Source: Avena insularis (lineage: Eukaryota > Streptophyta > Magnoliopsida > Poales > Poaceae). From it: a DNA stretch of 64,000 nucleotides. This document shows positions 1 to 11,908 of the stretch, in pieces. How positions within the stretch are numbered: position 1 is the stretch's first letter; each line of letters starts with the position of its first letter. Where the stretch lies: positions 337,705,211 through 337,769,210 of the forward strand of contig CM042696.1 in assembly GCA_023614405.1 (NCBI GenBank), written 5' to 3'. The notes under the pieces are model-generated. The model was given only the letters and a program-made list of their open reading frames with translations. It did not search any database and was not told the DNA's origin. A program made the position numbers and the translations under genes.

Positions 1-11
1 AACGTAGCTCT

Positions 12-390
12 TTAATAACTTCAAATATGCACACACCTAGAGCTGGGTTAAGTTCCACTTGGCCCGGATCTTGTACACTTCGAATATGCACACACCTAGA
101 GCCGGGTTAAGTTCCACTTGGCCCGGATCTTGTACACTTCGAATATGCACACACCTAGAGCCGGGTTAAGTTCCACTTGGCCCGGATCTTGTACACTTCG
201 AATATGCACACACCTAGAGCACTGTTAAGTTCCACTTGGCCCGGATCTTGTACACTTCGAATATGCACACACCTAGAGCCGGGTTAAGTTCCACTTGGCC
301 CGGATCTTGTACACTTCGAATATGCACACACCTAGAGCGGGGTTAAGTTCCACTTGGCCCGGATCTTGTACACTTCGAATATGCACAAGG
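12..390. repeat. 59-bp tandem repeat in the 3' region of the Tat element
   Basis: About 6.3 copies of a 59-bp unit, with unit starts (ttccacttgg) at 53, 112, 171, 230, 289 and 348. Copies are nearly identical; the visible changes are agctggg, agcactg and agcgggg in place of agccggg. The array ends directly before the first recognisable exon of the accessory ORF. Short tandem arrays between pol and the 3' LTR are a known habit of Tat/Ogre elements and can seed satellites. Confidence 0.95.
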
Positions 391-419
391 CTTAAGCTAT
401 ATTTTTGTACTCTTTTCAG

Positions 420-1795
420 GTGACCACCAACCGCCGGAGCGCTAAGTTTCAGCGTCTCCTGGACACTCACAAAATGCTGCTCGCAAAGCATAATGCACAT
501 CTCGCTGAGCACGAGAAAAGGGGTAGGTTCTCTTCTTCACATTTGTTTGTTTTCCTTCATCTTTTTCTGCTGAACTAACCCATCATTCGGTTTTCGCAGC
601 TGGGGTGGAAGCTGAGAATACCATAATGAGGAAGAAGCTTGAGCAGATCAAGGGTAAGTTGCTTTTGCGCGACCTTGCTCTGCTTTCTTTCTCCTTTACT
701 CCTTGGCTCGGCAAACATTCATACCTCGGCTTTGCCGGGTAACAAACTATTTCAGTATCGCTGGAAGATAGTGTGCCCGTGCCTGACATGATGCTGCATT
801 TTCTCGAACAAGGTGACAAAGATCAGCCGAGCTCAAGAAGAAAGGCGATGAGCTTGCGCTCCTCGAACCAAGGATGATGAGATTGCCAAGCTAAAGGCGA
901 AATGAAGAAGCTGAAAGCAGCGCAATCCGAGCTTGAAAAGGCTGGCCAGACTATCTTGAAGCGCGAGTGCCTCAATCTCCAAATTGCCAAGGACCGAGAA
1001 CTTCTCTAGGAGGCCGACGTCAAGCTTGAGTCGGCAAACACTAAACTTGTGCAACTCCGCAAAAGACGTGATGACTGTACTAGGGAATTGACCCGGATCC
1101 ACAGCCATATTTTACGTAAGTTCCTTTTCCTTATCCGGCATATTTCTCCGGGTTACTTCACATGTATTTTCATTACCTGCTTCTCTTGTCTCGTTTTTAG
1201 GCAGATTTCCAGAGGGCACTGTCATTGTGAGCGTCGCTGTTGCTAATTTCCGCCGAGAGAGGGGTACTCCCGTTGCTCCTGATGGTGAAGAGATTCCCTA
1301 TGACATGGAGGACCTGTTGGTCAGCCTATCATCTCGCTTGGAAATCATCAAAAACTATGGAAAGGATCTCCTTAACGTTGCAGTCTGAATCTTCAACACG
1401 TTTTGGCCTGCGGAAGACACTCCAAAGGGGACCGCAGTTCTTGCTGAAAAGTTGATGGAAATCGAGACACAACTCGACCTCTGGAGGGAGTCCGCTGGAC
1501 GTGCCGCAGCTGAGACCGTTCTCCACTACGTACTTACGTGGTACGAGAAGATCAACCTCAACCTCTTAGCGCGCATGCGCACCGGATCCAAATGGACCAG
1601 TGACCCGGAGTGGGTAGCTCGGCGCATGGCTTGCGCCCATAGCTTCATCGAATATGCTCCCATTCATGAATGGACTGAGGGACCGAGCTTCCTGGAAGCT
1701 GCCGGTGACGAAAATGCTGAAAACGTTGAAGATGGCTCGGATGAGGACGAGGAGGGCAACGCCTCGGACATTGAAGACATCAAAGATGACGCCTG
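420..1795 (+). pseudogene. Antisense accessory ORF of the Tat element, spliced, C-terminal part
   Basis: It lies opposite in direction to gag-pol. Four exon-like blocks (420-522, 600-653, 756-1115, 1201-1795) are separated by GT-AG introns of 77, 102 and 85 nt with pyrimidine-rich acceptors (ttttcgcag, ctatttcag, tcgtttttag), and the reading phase is kept across all three junctions. The product would be a long coiled-coil rich in K, E and L, then a globular part (LLVSLSSRLEIIKNYGKDLL, YVLTWYEKINLN) and an acidic tail (DGSDEDEEGNASDIED) ending at 1795. Decay shows as shifts and a TAG in exon 3 and a TGA at 1386-1388. The N-terminus lies off the left edge. It probably belongs to the 'putative gypsy-type transposon' accessory proteins; function is unknown. 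Confidence 0.7.
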
Positions 1796-2435
1796 ACTTC
1801 CTCCTCCTGCTGCTCCTTAAGTGAAAAAACTTTAAAGTTTATCAGATCGCCGGTATGCCGGGTGGAATTGTATCCAGTACACATGTGATATTTTGCTACG
1901 AAGTTTTTATGCTGGATTAACTTGGGCGTAGTCCCCGAGTTTCATTTTCTTGTTCGTCCAATCTTCTGGCTCGGTTCGTGTCTACCTTGATTCGGTTTTA
2001 CGACTCACGAATCCGAGCTTCAAAAATTGTCTTAACAATACTTAGAAACTTTTAGGTTTAGCTCAAAATAATTAAGCATAATAATTTGAAAGTTAACACA
2101 AGGTTAGTCCGAAAAACCAATGTCGGCTCGATTAAGTTCTTTTCCTTAGTCGTTTTTCATGTGCTACGGAATTCCAAACTTGTTCTCTTGCTTGCCATGA
2201 AGCCAATTCTTGTTGGACAGCAGCAAGCCGAAGAGTTGGGTTTTTGGTGCTCACACACTACTAATCTGAGTTAAGTAGAACAACTTACTCCAGCTGACGT
2301 ATAAATAATAAAAGACAACAAATATTATTAAGGCAGTCCCCGAGTTACTGCTCGAGGTGCCCACATTTCATTGATAGGCTCATTGCCGGCATACATACCG
2401 ACATATGAGAAGACTCGGATACATACACTTCTCTG
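1796..2435. other. Non-coding junction between accessory ORF and integrase 3' ends
   Basis: The plus-strand accessory ORF and minus-strand pol converge here. The stretch is AT-rich with no convincing ORF or structured RNA. It presumably carries the 3' untranslated regions of both transcripts. Confidence 0.6.
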
Positions 2436-3889
2436 CTAAGTGTAGAAAGGACAAAGTAGAGCTACATTCCATGGATGCTTAGATTCCTTGCCGGACCTGT
2501 CCGCCTTGTTCTTTTCCTGTGGCTTTGCATCGATAAGATAATAAGAATCATTGTGCAATGCTTTGCTCACAATGAATGGCCCTTCCCATGGGAGGGACAA
2601 CTTATACATGCCAGCAGTACGTTGTACCAACCGGAGCACCAGATCGCCTTCCCGGAAAACTCGGGGGCTTACTTTCCGGCTATGATAGCGTCAGAGATTT
2701 TGCTGATATATGGTGGATCTGGAAAATGCCAATTCTCTCGCTTCTTCTAGCAGATCAACATTATTTTGCTGGGCTTCTTGCACTTCGGCTTCTGTGTATT
2801 GGGTGACCCTAGGCGATTCATGCTCTATGTCGGCTGGTAATATAGCTGCTGCCCCATATACCAGAAAAAATGGCGTATAACCTGTTGATCGATTCGGAGT
2901 TGTTCTTAAACTCCACAGTACCGCTGGTAGTTCTTCTATCCAGCACCCCGCTGATCTTTGCAGCGGCTCAATGAGCCGGGGTTTTATCCCGGACAGTACT
3001 AATCCGTTGGATCTTTCCACTTGTCCGCTTGATGCGGGATGTGCTACTGAGACAACGTCCAGCCGGATCTTCTTATCCCGACAGAATCGCGCAAATGCTC
3101 CTTCAGCAAAATTGGTGCCATTATCAGTTATGATACTGTGAGGATAACCGTATCTCAAGATGATGTCTTTGAGAAATGTCACGGCCATAGCTCCATCACA
3201 CTTTCTTATTGGCTTCACTTCGATCCATTTTGTAAACTTATCCACCATGACCAAAATGTGAGTCATATCCCCCCTTGCTGGTTTGAACGGGCTAACCATA
3301 TCCAAACACCATACATCAAATGGCCATGTGATTGGTATGGTCTTGAGTTCTGACATAGGCATATGTGTCTTGGTAGCATACCTCTGACAACCATTGCATT
3401 TTCTCACCAGATCTTCTGCTTGTTCTAAGGCACTTGGCCAGTAGAATCCATGCCAGAAAGCTTTTGCCACCAAGGCTCGGGACGAGGCATGATGCCCGCA
3501 CTCCCCTTGATGTATATCTCGGAGGATGTTAAGCCCTTCTTCCGGGTCAACGATTTGCCGAGGACATTGGTCACACTCCTTTTGTATAGCTCGGAATTGA
3601 TGATTGTGTATGCCTTTGCTCTCCTCTGAGTTTGCCTGGATAACACCTCCTCCGTGGGTAACGTTCCATCTTTCAGGAATTGAAATATAGGCAGTGCCCA
3701 AGCTGGTATTGCTCGCACAAGGAACACATCCTCATCAATTTCCATCTGATCCACCGGCATAACTTCAACCGGATTACGCTGAGCAGTCCCCGGGTCCTGC
3801 GAGGCAGTCCCGGTTCGGCGATGCGCCCCGGGTTTCTTGAGGCGATCCCGGGTTTCGCACCCCTCCCATGTCAACGTCCATGGGCACAA
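2436..3889 (-). pseudogene. pol: Tat integrase
   Basis: Catalyses insertion of element cDNA. Reading down the minus strand from 3889 there is an HHCC zinc-binding region (GHHASSRALVAKAFWHGF then KCNGCQ), then the DDE core: CLDMVSPF, SIITDNGTNFAEG and SSGQVERSNG supply D, D and E. A C-terminal part follows (LPWEGPFIVSKALHNDSYYL) ending WNVALLCPFYT near 2436, the usual end of Tat pol. The N-terminal and core parts are in different frames, with a shift between 3425 and 3701. A stop near 2691 separates the core from the C-terminal segment, which stays in frame. It cannot be made as one protein. Confidence 0.85.
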
Positions 3890-3991
3890 CTCTGGATTCT
3901 GTATCCTCTGGGACGTAGATTGAGTCGGTTTCTGGGGACGGTCTGATAGATGGTTTTCTGAGGTGCTCTAAACACCCGGTGGAATTGCTTG

Positions 3992-4931
3992 TCAGGTTGA
4001 TCCGAGCTTTGACAACATATCGGCAGCCTCATTTTCCACTCGGGGTACATGACGAAATTCACATCCCTCAAAATAACCAGATATTTTCTGCACATGGAAT
4101 CTGTATAATGCCATGTTTGGATCAAGAGCGTCCCACAACCCCGATACTTGCTGAATTACCAAATCCGAGTCGCCAAAGCATTGGATCTGATGTATCCCAA
4201 TTTTTTTTGCCACTTTGAGCCCATGCACAAGTGCTTCATATTCAGCGACATTGTTCGACGCTGCGAAGTGGATCCGTAGCACATACTTCAACTGGTCATT
4301 CTTTGGCGAAGTAAGCACTACTCCGGCGCCTAACCCGGTTTTTGTTTTTGACCCGTCAAAGTGCATATTGTACCTCGGCCCAGTCCACAAAAAAGTCGGC
4401 CACGGCCTGAGACTTGATTGCTTCTCTTCTGTCATATTGTGGCGCATAGGGAGCTAGTTCAATTGCCCATTTTGCAATCCTGCCACTTGCATCCTTGTTA
4501 CTCATTATCTCGGATATGGGAGCTTCACATATTACCTTGATGGGATGCTCCTCAAAATAATGCTTCAACTTCTTAGCTGCCATATAGACACCATACGCCA
4601 CCTTCTGATAATGCGGATAATTTTGCTTTGATGCTGACAATACCTCGCTCAGATAATACATTGGCCTTTGCACCGACTTACCCTCTTCGTCGCGCTCTAC
4701 CACAATCACTGCACTTACAACTCGGTTGGTTGCGGCTATATAGAGCAACATTGGCTCCTTTGATAGTGGAGAGGCTAACACTGGTGCAATGGCTAACATT
4801 TTCTTTAATTGTATAAAGGCTTCATTGGCCTGCGTCGTCCATATGAACTTGTCCGACTTTTTCATGAGTTGATAGAGAGGCAATGCTTTTTCTCCCAACC
4901 GACATACAAACCGACTTAACGATGCAGGCAA
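3992..4931 (-). pseudogene. pol: Tandem RNase H domains (RT-linked plus second RNase H)
   Basis: The first segment (4931-4356) is the classical gypsy RNase H following RT (QLKKMLAIAPVLASPLSKEP, PMYYLSEVLSASKQNYPHYQ). The second (4447-3992) is the extra RNase H of Tat elements: MHFDGSKTKTGLGAGVVLTS carries the first catalytic D, NVAEYEALVHGL the E and CFGDSDLVIQQVSG the next D. The two ORFs overlap in different frames, so one shift is needed. The product would remove template RNA during reverse transcription. The double RNase H is the best single reason to call the element Tat. Confidence 0.85.
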
Positions 4932-5880
4932 CCAGTTAACTTCTGGACATCGTTAAGACACTTCGGCAGTTCCATTCGTTCAATGGCCCGGATCTTAGTT
5001 GGATTAACTTCAATACCTCGGCTGGATACGAGAAATCCGAGTAATTTTCTAGCCGGGACACCGAAGGTACATTTTTCCGGGTTAAGCTTCATCCGGAACC
5101 TTCTTAAGTTCGCGAATGTCTGCCTGATATCGTCAAGGAGCATTTTGCTTTCCTTGGTCTTGATAACCACATCATCCACATACACTTGTACATTTTGACC
5201 TATTTGGTCGTGCAAACATTTCTGCATACATCTTTGGTACGTTGCCCCTGCATTACATAAACCAAACGACATGGTGCGATAGCAATAAGCCCCATATGGG
5301 GTGATAAATGCAGTCTTTATTTGATCATCCAGATTCAGAGGTATCTGGTGGAAACCAGAATATGCATCAATGAATGACAACAGTTCACATCCAGCAGTTG
5401 AGTCTATGACCTGATCTATCCTTGGCAGTGGAAATGGATCTTTTGGACACGCCTTGTTCAGGTTCGTGTAATCTGTACACATACGCCAAACCACTGCCAC
5501 GTTCGGATCATCTTTCTTCTTCTCCACCAGCACCGGATTAGATAGCCAATCCGGGTAAAGTAACTCCCTCGGAACACCTTGCAAGTCCTGTGAGGACCAA
5601 GCAAAAATATCCCGATTCTCACGGAGGAAGTTGACGAGCTCGCTTTCCTATTTATCATTCAACCCGACACCAATTGTTACGGTGCGCTCTGGGAACATAT
5701 CATCAACAGTCACTTTCTTGGTATCCTTTGTGGCTTGGAACAAAACGCTACCATGCGGATTACTAAACACCGGCATATATTGCTGCGCGGACTGAGCTAG
5801 CGCCGCCACCTCCTGGATTTTTCTTTTCTCTTGCGCAATCACGAGTGACTCGGCTAGGTTAGACCCGGCCAACGCACACT
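4916..5880 (-). pseudogene. pol: Tat reverse transcriptase
   Basis: An almost complete Ty3/gypsy RT palm and fingers: WRMCTDYTNLNKACPKDPFP, LLSFIDAYSGFHQIPLNLDD, KTAFITPYGAYCYRTMSFGL and the catalytic YVDDV box (plus positions 5169-5182). The N-terminal link from protease (5872-5648) is in the same frame but separated by a TAG. The frame breaks again near 4925, where the thumb runs into RNase H. The catalytic residues are intact, so decay is by frameshift and stop rather than active-site loss. Confidence 0.88.
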
Positions 5881-5888
5881 CGATGGAA

Positions 5889-6345
5889 CGTCAGAAATCC
5901 CCAGCAATGGTAATCACTTCGTTTGGCCCGGGCAACTTCATCTTTAGATAACTGATGTGGTAGCTTGCCATGAACTTGTTCAGTGCTGGTCTTCCGAGTA
6001 ACGCGTGATACACACTTTCCAAGTTCACCACTTCAAACTCCAAATTCTCAGTTCGGCAGTTATCTCTTGTGCCGAACAATACGTCAAACCGGACCTTGCC
6101 TATTGGCTCACAAGATATGCCTGACACAATGCCATGGAAAGCTGTCCTTGTAGCTTGGAGCATGTTCTCCGAGATACCCAACTTGCGCATTGTATCCGCA
6201 TACATGATGTTAATGCTACTGCCATTGTCAATCAGTACCTTGGAGAACCTCACATTGATGTTAGGCCCAATGAATGTCGGATCTAGCACTAACGCATACG
6301 AACCAGGACTCGGCATAAGCTTGGGATGATCTTTGATGTTCTAGG
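5889..6345 (-). pseudogene. pol: Tat aspartic protease
   Basis: Retropepsin-type domain. KVLIDNGSSINIMYADTMRK holds the active-site Asp in the D(N/G)GSS form usual in Tat elements rather than DTG or DSG. ESVYHALLGRPALNKFMASY is the downstream flap/core motif. The conserved lead-in DHPKLMPSPGSYALVLDPTF is readable just upstream. A TGA at the 5' side of 5891 separates it from the RT segment in the same frame. Confidence 0.8.
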
Positions 6346-6399
6346 TAATTTCCTGGTCCGACCAAGGCATATACCTTGTCACTACTGGCATTACCGCAT

Positions 6400-8800
6400 T
6401 GACCTCCATATGTCGGCGCTGCAAGCTCTTTCTATCGGTTTCCTCAGTGGTAAACACACAATAACTCTGATGATGCTCCCTGTACTCATTCATCCCCTCA
6501 TTTCCGGGGTACCTCTAATCCGGCTGATGCTGGTTTTCTACTTGATGCACTGCATCCCTTCTTTCATGGTTATCATACCTCGACGGAGGGGGAGGCAACA
6601 TTAGCTATTGCGTGTTTGCTCCGGAGAGCAATTGCTGCCGGGGTAACTCCTACCGAGGTTGATCATTCTGGGGTGCCTGAGCATTCCCCAAGCCACCTTG
6701 TTCTATCTTACGCATCCACTCACATTGCCTTGTTGTATGACCCGCTGGGTTGCTCGGATTTGGCGTGTGAAATTTACACGGCTGATCCAACATTGACTCA
6801 TAAGTGTACCTCGGACGGTCCTTCTCTTCTTGCCACTGTTTCTTCTGCTCTGGCGTCCAAGTTTTCTTGCCATCATTTCTTGGTGTCCATTGTTGCCCTC
6901 CAGTTTTCTGACGTTGACTGCTCCCTGCTCCGGGCTGATCTTGATTCACAGCTACAACTTGTTGCGAACTGTACCGGTGATCCGGTCTGTCATCTCTTCT
7001 TTTACCTCTGTAATCATTCCTCCGGGATGATCCGGCTCCATCTCTCTGGTAGTACTCCTCATTTGACTCGTTTGACACGAGCCTGGGTTGAGTCGGATCA
7101 CCCAAAGCATACGAATCAGCAATCCGGATCATTTCTGCCAAAGTGGTTGGCATTTTCCTTTGCAACTTCTGCCATAGCTCGCTTGCATACCTGCACCCCT
7201 GCGTAAACCATGCTATGGCCTGCGACTCTATCACACCCTCACACGAGTTTCTCACGGTACACCACCGGGTTAAAACTCCTGTCATCTCGTTCGGTCTCTG
7301 CTTACACATAGCTAGGGTCTGGCCTATTTGGCCTCGTCGTGCCTTGAGAAATTGCTGATAAACATTTCCTCAAAATAGATCCAACAGTTAATACTTCCGG
7401 GCGGCAAATTGTTTAACCATACCCTTGCTGGCCCCTCCAACATCTAGGGTACGTATCTCATAGCCCATGTCAAGTTGCCTGTTGCAATTTTCACAGCTGT
7501 AGCATAGTTTATCAACCAATCCTCTGGCTTAGTACTGTCGTCATACGTCTTTGTGCCTCTGGGTAACTGGAAGTTAGGTACCGGTGGCTCCTTCATGATC
7601 CGGGGTCCAAAACACGCAGGACCCGGAGGACCCTGACTTTCAATCTGCTCCGACCTATACAATCGATCCAGTTTCAACCTAGCGTCATCAGGCATCAGAT
7701 CCCTGCTTCCCAATCTCGACCCTATCACATGATAGTACGGCCTTGGGTATCCTGCATTCACCATTTCTGAATCTCCATCATTATACCGGTCTTGCTCTCG
7801 TGGTGCACCTCTCTGTTGCATACCTCGGCCGGCACTTTTCTCTTGCCTTGGTATATTCCGCTGTTGCGGTTGTCCTGCCGAGTTGCGCTGTCCGGCATTC
7901 CCATTTACAGCGTTTCCTTGACCGGCATTGCCTTGGTCGCGGTTACCTCGGCCAGCTTCACCTCGGCTCACGCTTCGTCGATCATCGTTTCTCTGTACTT
8001 CTTTTGCTTTTCCTGCCCTTGTCAGGTCATACGGAACGATCTGTTTGTTTCTCCTGGCCGAGGTTACTACCTCTTCTGTCCTAGGACCACCATGAGGAGA
8101 CGATGCGGCTCCAGCGGATTTCTCCGGGTTACCCACCGCCGAATGAACGATCTTGGAGGCCCCAGCTCTCTCCGGGTTAGCCCTGAGCAATTCCTCATTT
8201 TGCCTATTCGCGATCTGAACCAACTCATTGACCCTATCTTGCTGTCTCTGACGGGTTTCACCCATTAGACCCTCTAACTCGGACGCAGCTGCATCCGCTG
8301 CTCTGAGGTTTTTTGTCGGGGTACTATACTTCGGCAGCCCCACGGATAAACAGTTCTCTGACTCCTCAATCCTAGTATCACCCTCTTTGTTCATTTCACT
8401 CATGAGATTTCTCCCCTTCACTTTTACAGCATCTACTTTATTTGCCTTTGCGTACTCACATAGCGTCATGTTCAACGACTGCTGAGCCGCAACTATCTTT
8501 TTCGCTCCCTCTAGAATTTTTTGCCTAGTTTCCTCTAGCTCAGCCTATGCAGAGCGGATCTACCACTTTGCTCATCGGGTTTGCCAAGCTATCCATAGCT
8601 TCTCTCAGTACATTCTCAGGCCTCTCTAGTGGAGGACCTCTACCTTTCCTCGGTGCCTTAGGTGTTACCTCCGGATCTGGTGCCGGATCCTTGCTTACGC
8701 CCGCGCCAGGAGCAGTCATCATCACCTCAGCACGGTCCGGGGAGCGAGTGATACGCGCCCCGTGAACCATGCTAAGGGGTGGATCCCCTGCCTCGACGGC
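6400..8800 (-). pseudogene. gag: Tat gag
   Basis: From about 8790 the minus strand encodes a P/A-rich N-terminus and then, after a shift near 8535, a charged region (8475-7444) with a repetitive RGNRDQGNAGQGNAVNGNAG stretch and the start of the capsid core (KPEDWLINYATAVKIATG). The core continues after another shift (7309-6650: WFTQGCRYASELWQKLQRKM, TLAEMIRIADSYALGD). It ends in a zinc-knuckle-like CKFHTPNPSNPAGHTTRQCE, the CX2H...C form usual in Tat gags. At least three interruptions are needed to read through. Confidence 0.75.
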
Positions 8801-9053
8801 ATGCCGCGTATGGACGCACGTCACATCGACAGCAACGTAGACTTTGTGCGCACCGAGCTCGACGAAGAAGCCGTTGCGCGGAAGTGGGCGTGTGCCAAAG
8901 CAGCCAGCGTTGTCGCTGACAAAGTCCAGCGCTCCAAAGCGCTGAACGAGCCCGGAGACGATGCGTTCGCCGGTGCCGATGAGGTTTCCCGTCCGGATCT
9001 TGACCCCTGCTAGCGCCGCAAGCCCCACGGTGGTGGTGTCACGGCAGATGCCA
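8801..9053 (-). other. Tat 5' leader with candidate primer-binding site
   Basis: This is the minus-strand sequence between the 5' LTR and gag. It is GC-rich and open in one frame (to 9028), but the translation has no recognisable domain and is probably leader or gag N-terminal extension. If the LTR ends at 9054, the adjoining primer site reads TGGCATCTGCCGTG on the minus strand. I could not match it confidently to a tRNA 3' end. Confidence 0.4.
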
Positions 9054-9828
9054 TGGATAGGCTAAAGGTGGGGACTAATTGCACTAGGGGAATCCAGGGA
9101 GGGATAGTGTGGTGATTCCACACACAGAAGTTTTGTATTTGATTCACTTCCAAGGTTACAAGTGCTCCTCGAGCTATATTGGAGAGAGGAGGAAGAAGGT
9201 ACTCTCTTACTCTCACCGCTAGCTAGCCCTCAGGAACCAAGTAGAAACTAGCCAATAGAGATCAACCCAGTAAAACTCAACCCTTTCTACAGAGGCCCTA
9301 GCCCTCCTTATATAGGGGCGGCTAGGTCTCCAACTAGGGCATACATGGAGGCATATTCCAGGGGATATGCCTCCTCCCAAAATAGTAAGACGACCGGGTC
9401 GCTTTTCCCCCGCGTCATCCATGCAGAGGCTATGTGAGCCTCTGCGGCGCCTGCGTCAGCCGACATCGGCGTCGTCACCTTTGTCGGCCACGCCTCGGTG
9501 GTCCTGCCCCTGTCCGCTTCGCTCATGCTGTGCGTACCGGGGTTACTTTTGACCAGCGAGATTCCTTCCTTCTCCTAGAAGCTTGCTATGACCCGGATCA
9601 TAGTTGATCCGGTCACACCTGTTCATGCATACAAGTTAGATTCATCTATCCGACTTACGGCTTAAGTCGGATGAGACTAGTTAGGTGGACATCCCCTGGT
9701 CCGGGTTACCCCGAGATTCGGCCTGCCTTGAGGGTAACTCGGCCAGCATTCGCTTTGACCATGCCGTACCTCGGCTAACTCGGCCTTTATACCCCGGCGT
9801 GACCCTACCTGGGGGTATCCCCCCAACA
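9054..9828 (-). mobile_element. 5' LTR of the Tat element
   Basis: On the minus strand it starts TGTTGGGGGGATACCCCCAG (ending at plus 9828) and runs about 775 bp to a CA at 9054, so it has TG...CA ends. A TATA motif on the minus strand (CCCCTATATAAGG, plus about 9306-9318) marks the promoter. The 9828 boundary is secure from the canonical start; the 9054 boundary is inferred from the candidate primer site. The partner LTR is outside the window, so age and TSD cannot be judged. Confidence 0.65.
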
Positions 9829-10400
9829 GTTATGGACTTGGGTTGATGTGAAGGGAGAGTGCTGGTGATTTTGTTGGCCTAAGAGACTAACAGGGGAGGC
9901 GATTTACCCAGGTTCAGGCCCTCATAGAGGAAACCCTACTTTCTTCTTGTCTGCTCGTATTATTAATGGAGAGTACAAACTCATTGAGTCGACTAGATGC
10001 GATCTCGCCGAGAGAGAGGGACATGTGTATCTAAAGTATATTGTCTAGATCTATTGTGGGGTGTGATCGTCTATCATATTGTGTCCTCCTCGTTGGACCC
10101 TCATAGCCTTTATATATGGGGAGGCTATGTCTCAGGTAGCAATACGAGTTGGTTATAAGTTAGAGTTTGTATGTAGTCTAGTATTGAACTTTCTTTGTCT
10201 TATTCTGCTATGAGTCTGTGTCCTTATAGGCATCATATATGTTGAATCGTCATGGGCTTCATGGATCTTGGAATATATTCGAGTGAGCCTTCCGTTGGGC
10301 CGTACCAGATGTATCAATAGTGGGCACCCGAAGGGTCCTGCCCATGTCAGTTTCGTTTCACGGAACACATTCCATTGCGCGACTCTAATTTGGGTAAGAT
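9829..10400 (-). mobile_element. Degenerate LTR-like fragment
   Basis: It holds a minus-strand TATA-like box (CCCCATATATAAAGG, about 10107-10121). The plus-strand segment tttacccaggttcaggccct (about 9913-9932) resembles the R/U5 end of grass gypsy LTRs. No second LTR, primer site or ORF was seen. It is probably the flank into which the Tat element inserted, itself a truncated LTR. Confidence 0.35.
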
Positions 10401-11390
10401 TGAACATCTTGATTTAAAACTCTTACTTTCTTCCATTCAATTCTCATTAAGAAACCTTTTCTTAATTCATTGAATAACAACTTGCTTGTCTTTATGGAAG
10501 ATTTGTATTCATAACTACTTATAAATACTTGTACAAAGACTTACTCGCAATGACTTTATCAAAATCTCTAGAAAATTTGAACGTGTCACAACTCTTGTGG
10601 TGTTGTTTCCGTGAATCTGGATGACTTCCTAATTCCATGAGTAATTGCTAATTCTATGACTTCCAGCTCTAACTTCATACGATAATCTATTCTGAGGTTC
10701 TCTTTAGACCATATGTGTCTAATACACTTATGATTATAATGTTTGAAGTATATCAACAAGCTTTGATATATCTAATCAACATAATTTCTGAAACGGGTTT
10801 TCACAAGACTTTCACGCGCTCAAATTTTAATCGTATGCCATTCTCTTTTGATTAAATCATAGAGACCTGTATTTTCTCGTTAATATTATATCTACTTTTA
10901 ATCCGAAGACATTTGAACATTTTCAAATTGTTTTCAAACTCATGCTTTATCAAGTGAATAATGTTATTCACTTAACTATGCAATTGTTTCTACGAAATAA
11001 TGATTTCACCGTATTGATGAATACTACATCACTATGTATAGTATTCAACAACATATACATTATGTATTATCAGAACGTATTAGACTTAGTCATCTCTGCC
11101 ATACGACATAATATTGTAAATGTCAAAGGATTTTGAACATCCCACGACTTCATGTTTTTATAAACATGAATGTATACAACACTATTATGACTTAAACTAT
11201 AGTGTTATGCATTATTAAATTTGGATATCTTTTAGCTTTATCAAAGTGCACCGTGCGCGTGCTAGCGTCTACCCGCCAGCGTAGGCCGAGCCGGGCATAG
11301 TAGCGGCTAATGTGGTTGCTGCCCGGGGTGGCCTCCCTCTTGGGTTGATTCCCTTCGGGGATTCGGTCCATTAGCGGAGGTTGCCCCTTA
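10401..11390. other. AT-rich sequence without genes, with a short GC-rich island
   Basis: No ORF with a recognisable domain, no RNA gene and no clear repeat. An isolated GC-rich patch of about 140 bp (11250-11390) stands out against the AT-rich surroundings but has no identifiable content. Probably old transposon remains. Confidence 0.5.
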
Positions 11391-11905
11391 ATATTAATTT
11401 AAATATTTTATTTAGTATATATTAATTCATAACTAATATATAAATATATATTTAAATCCCTATTAATCCGAAAACACTTTTCAGCTTATTCCTTCTTCCA
11501 ATACAACTCCGGATCCTCTTCAGAACTTTTCCAGCAATGCTTTAACGAAACGATTCCAATCCTCTTCTTTCTCATCTGTGATCCCTTCCTTTCATAACAA
11601 TCTCAGAACATCGTTAGACCCTTAAGTATGTTACCCTACGGTTCAGTAATGGCACTGTCATGTCTGAGATATTTCTCGATCAATGATCAATAGCGGGACC
11701 GGGATGTTAATAATGACCCCCATGCATTCCATGAAACTCTGTCGTGTTCGAACCAAAAATTCCATGTCCCTATCCCTTTGTTTATTTGATACATAACTTG
11801 TCCGAGATTTGATATATGGTATCAACGTACCTATATCGTTACCAACAAGTCCACTTATCTCGTTATCATGGTATTGTATCCCGATAGCTCCAAATTTTAT
11901 CATTT
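11391..11905 (-). mobile_element. Truncated Angela-like copia LTR fragment
   Basis: The stretch around 11600-11860 (gacccttaagtatgttaccc, gatcaatagcgggacc, cccatgcattccatgaaac) follows, with many changes, the LTR at 60024-61803 (agcccttaagcgtataccca, gatcgatagagggacc, cctgtgcattccacgaag) in the same order and orientation. Both ends look truncated and I saw no internal region. Confidence 0.5.
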
Positions 11906-11908
11906 TTT

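Larger units (their letters stand above)
1..9828 (-). mobile_element. Tat-lineage Ty3/gypsy retrotransposon, 3' end outside window
   Basis: On the minus strand the domains run gag (about 8800-6400), protease, reverse transcriptase, RNase H, a second RNase H-like domain and integrase (to 2436). This is the Ty3/gypsy order, and the second RNase H is typical of the Tat clade. An accessory ORF on the opposite strand lies between pol and the missing 3' LTR, as known for Tat relatives such as Grande. The 5' LTR is at the high-coordinate end, and the 3' LTR must lie left of position 1. Several frameshifts and stops (in gag, after protease, at RT/RNase H and in integrase) make the copy non-autonomous. 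Lineage is inferred from domain order and motifs. Confidence 0.85.

Noticed and set aside
12..390. Regular repeats considered as a CRISPR array
   Set aside because: The whole 59-bp unit is repeated with no unique spacers, in a plant retrotransposon context.
9010..9552. Short ORFs on both strands over the Tat LTR and leader
   Set aside because: They overlap the LTR promoter and U5 and have no recognisable product.
10942..11136. Small plus-strand ORF in AT-rich DNA
   Set aside because: No domain, no conservation seen within the window, and codon content typical of random AT-rich sequence.
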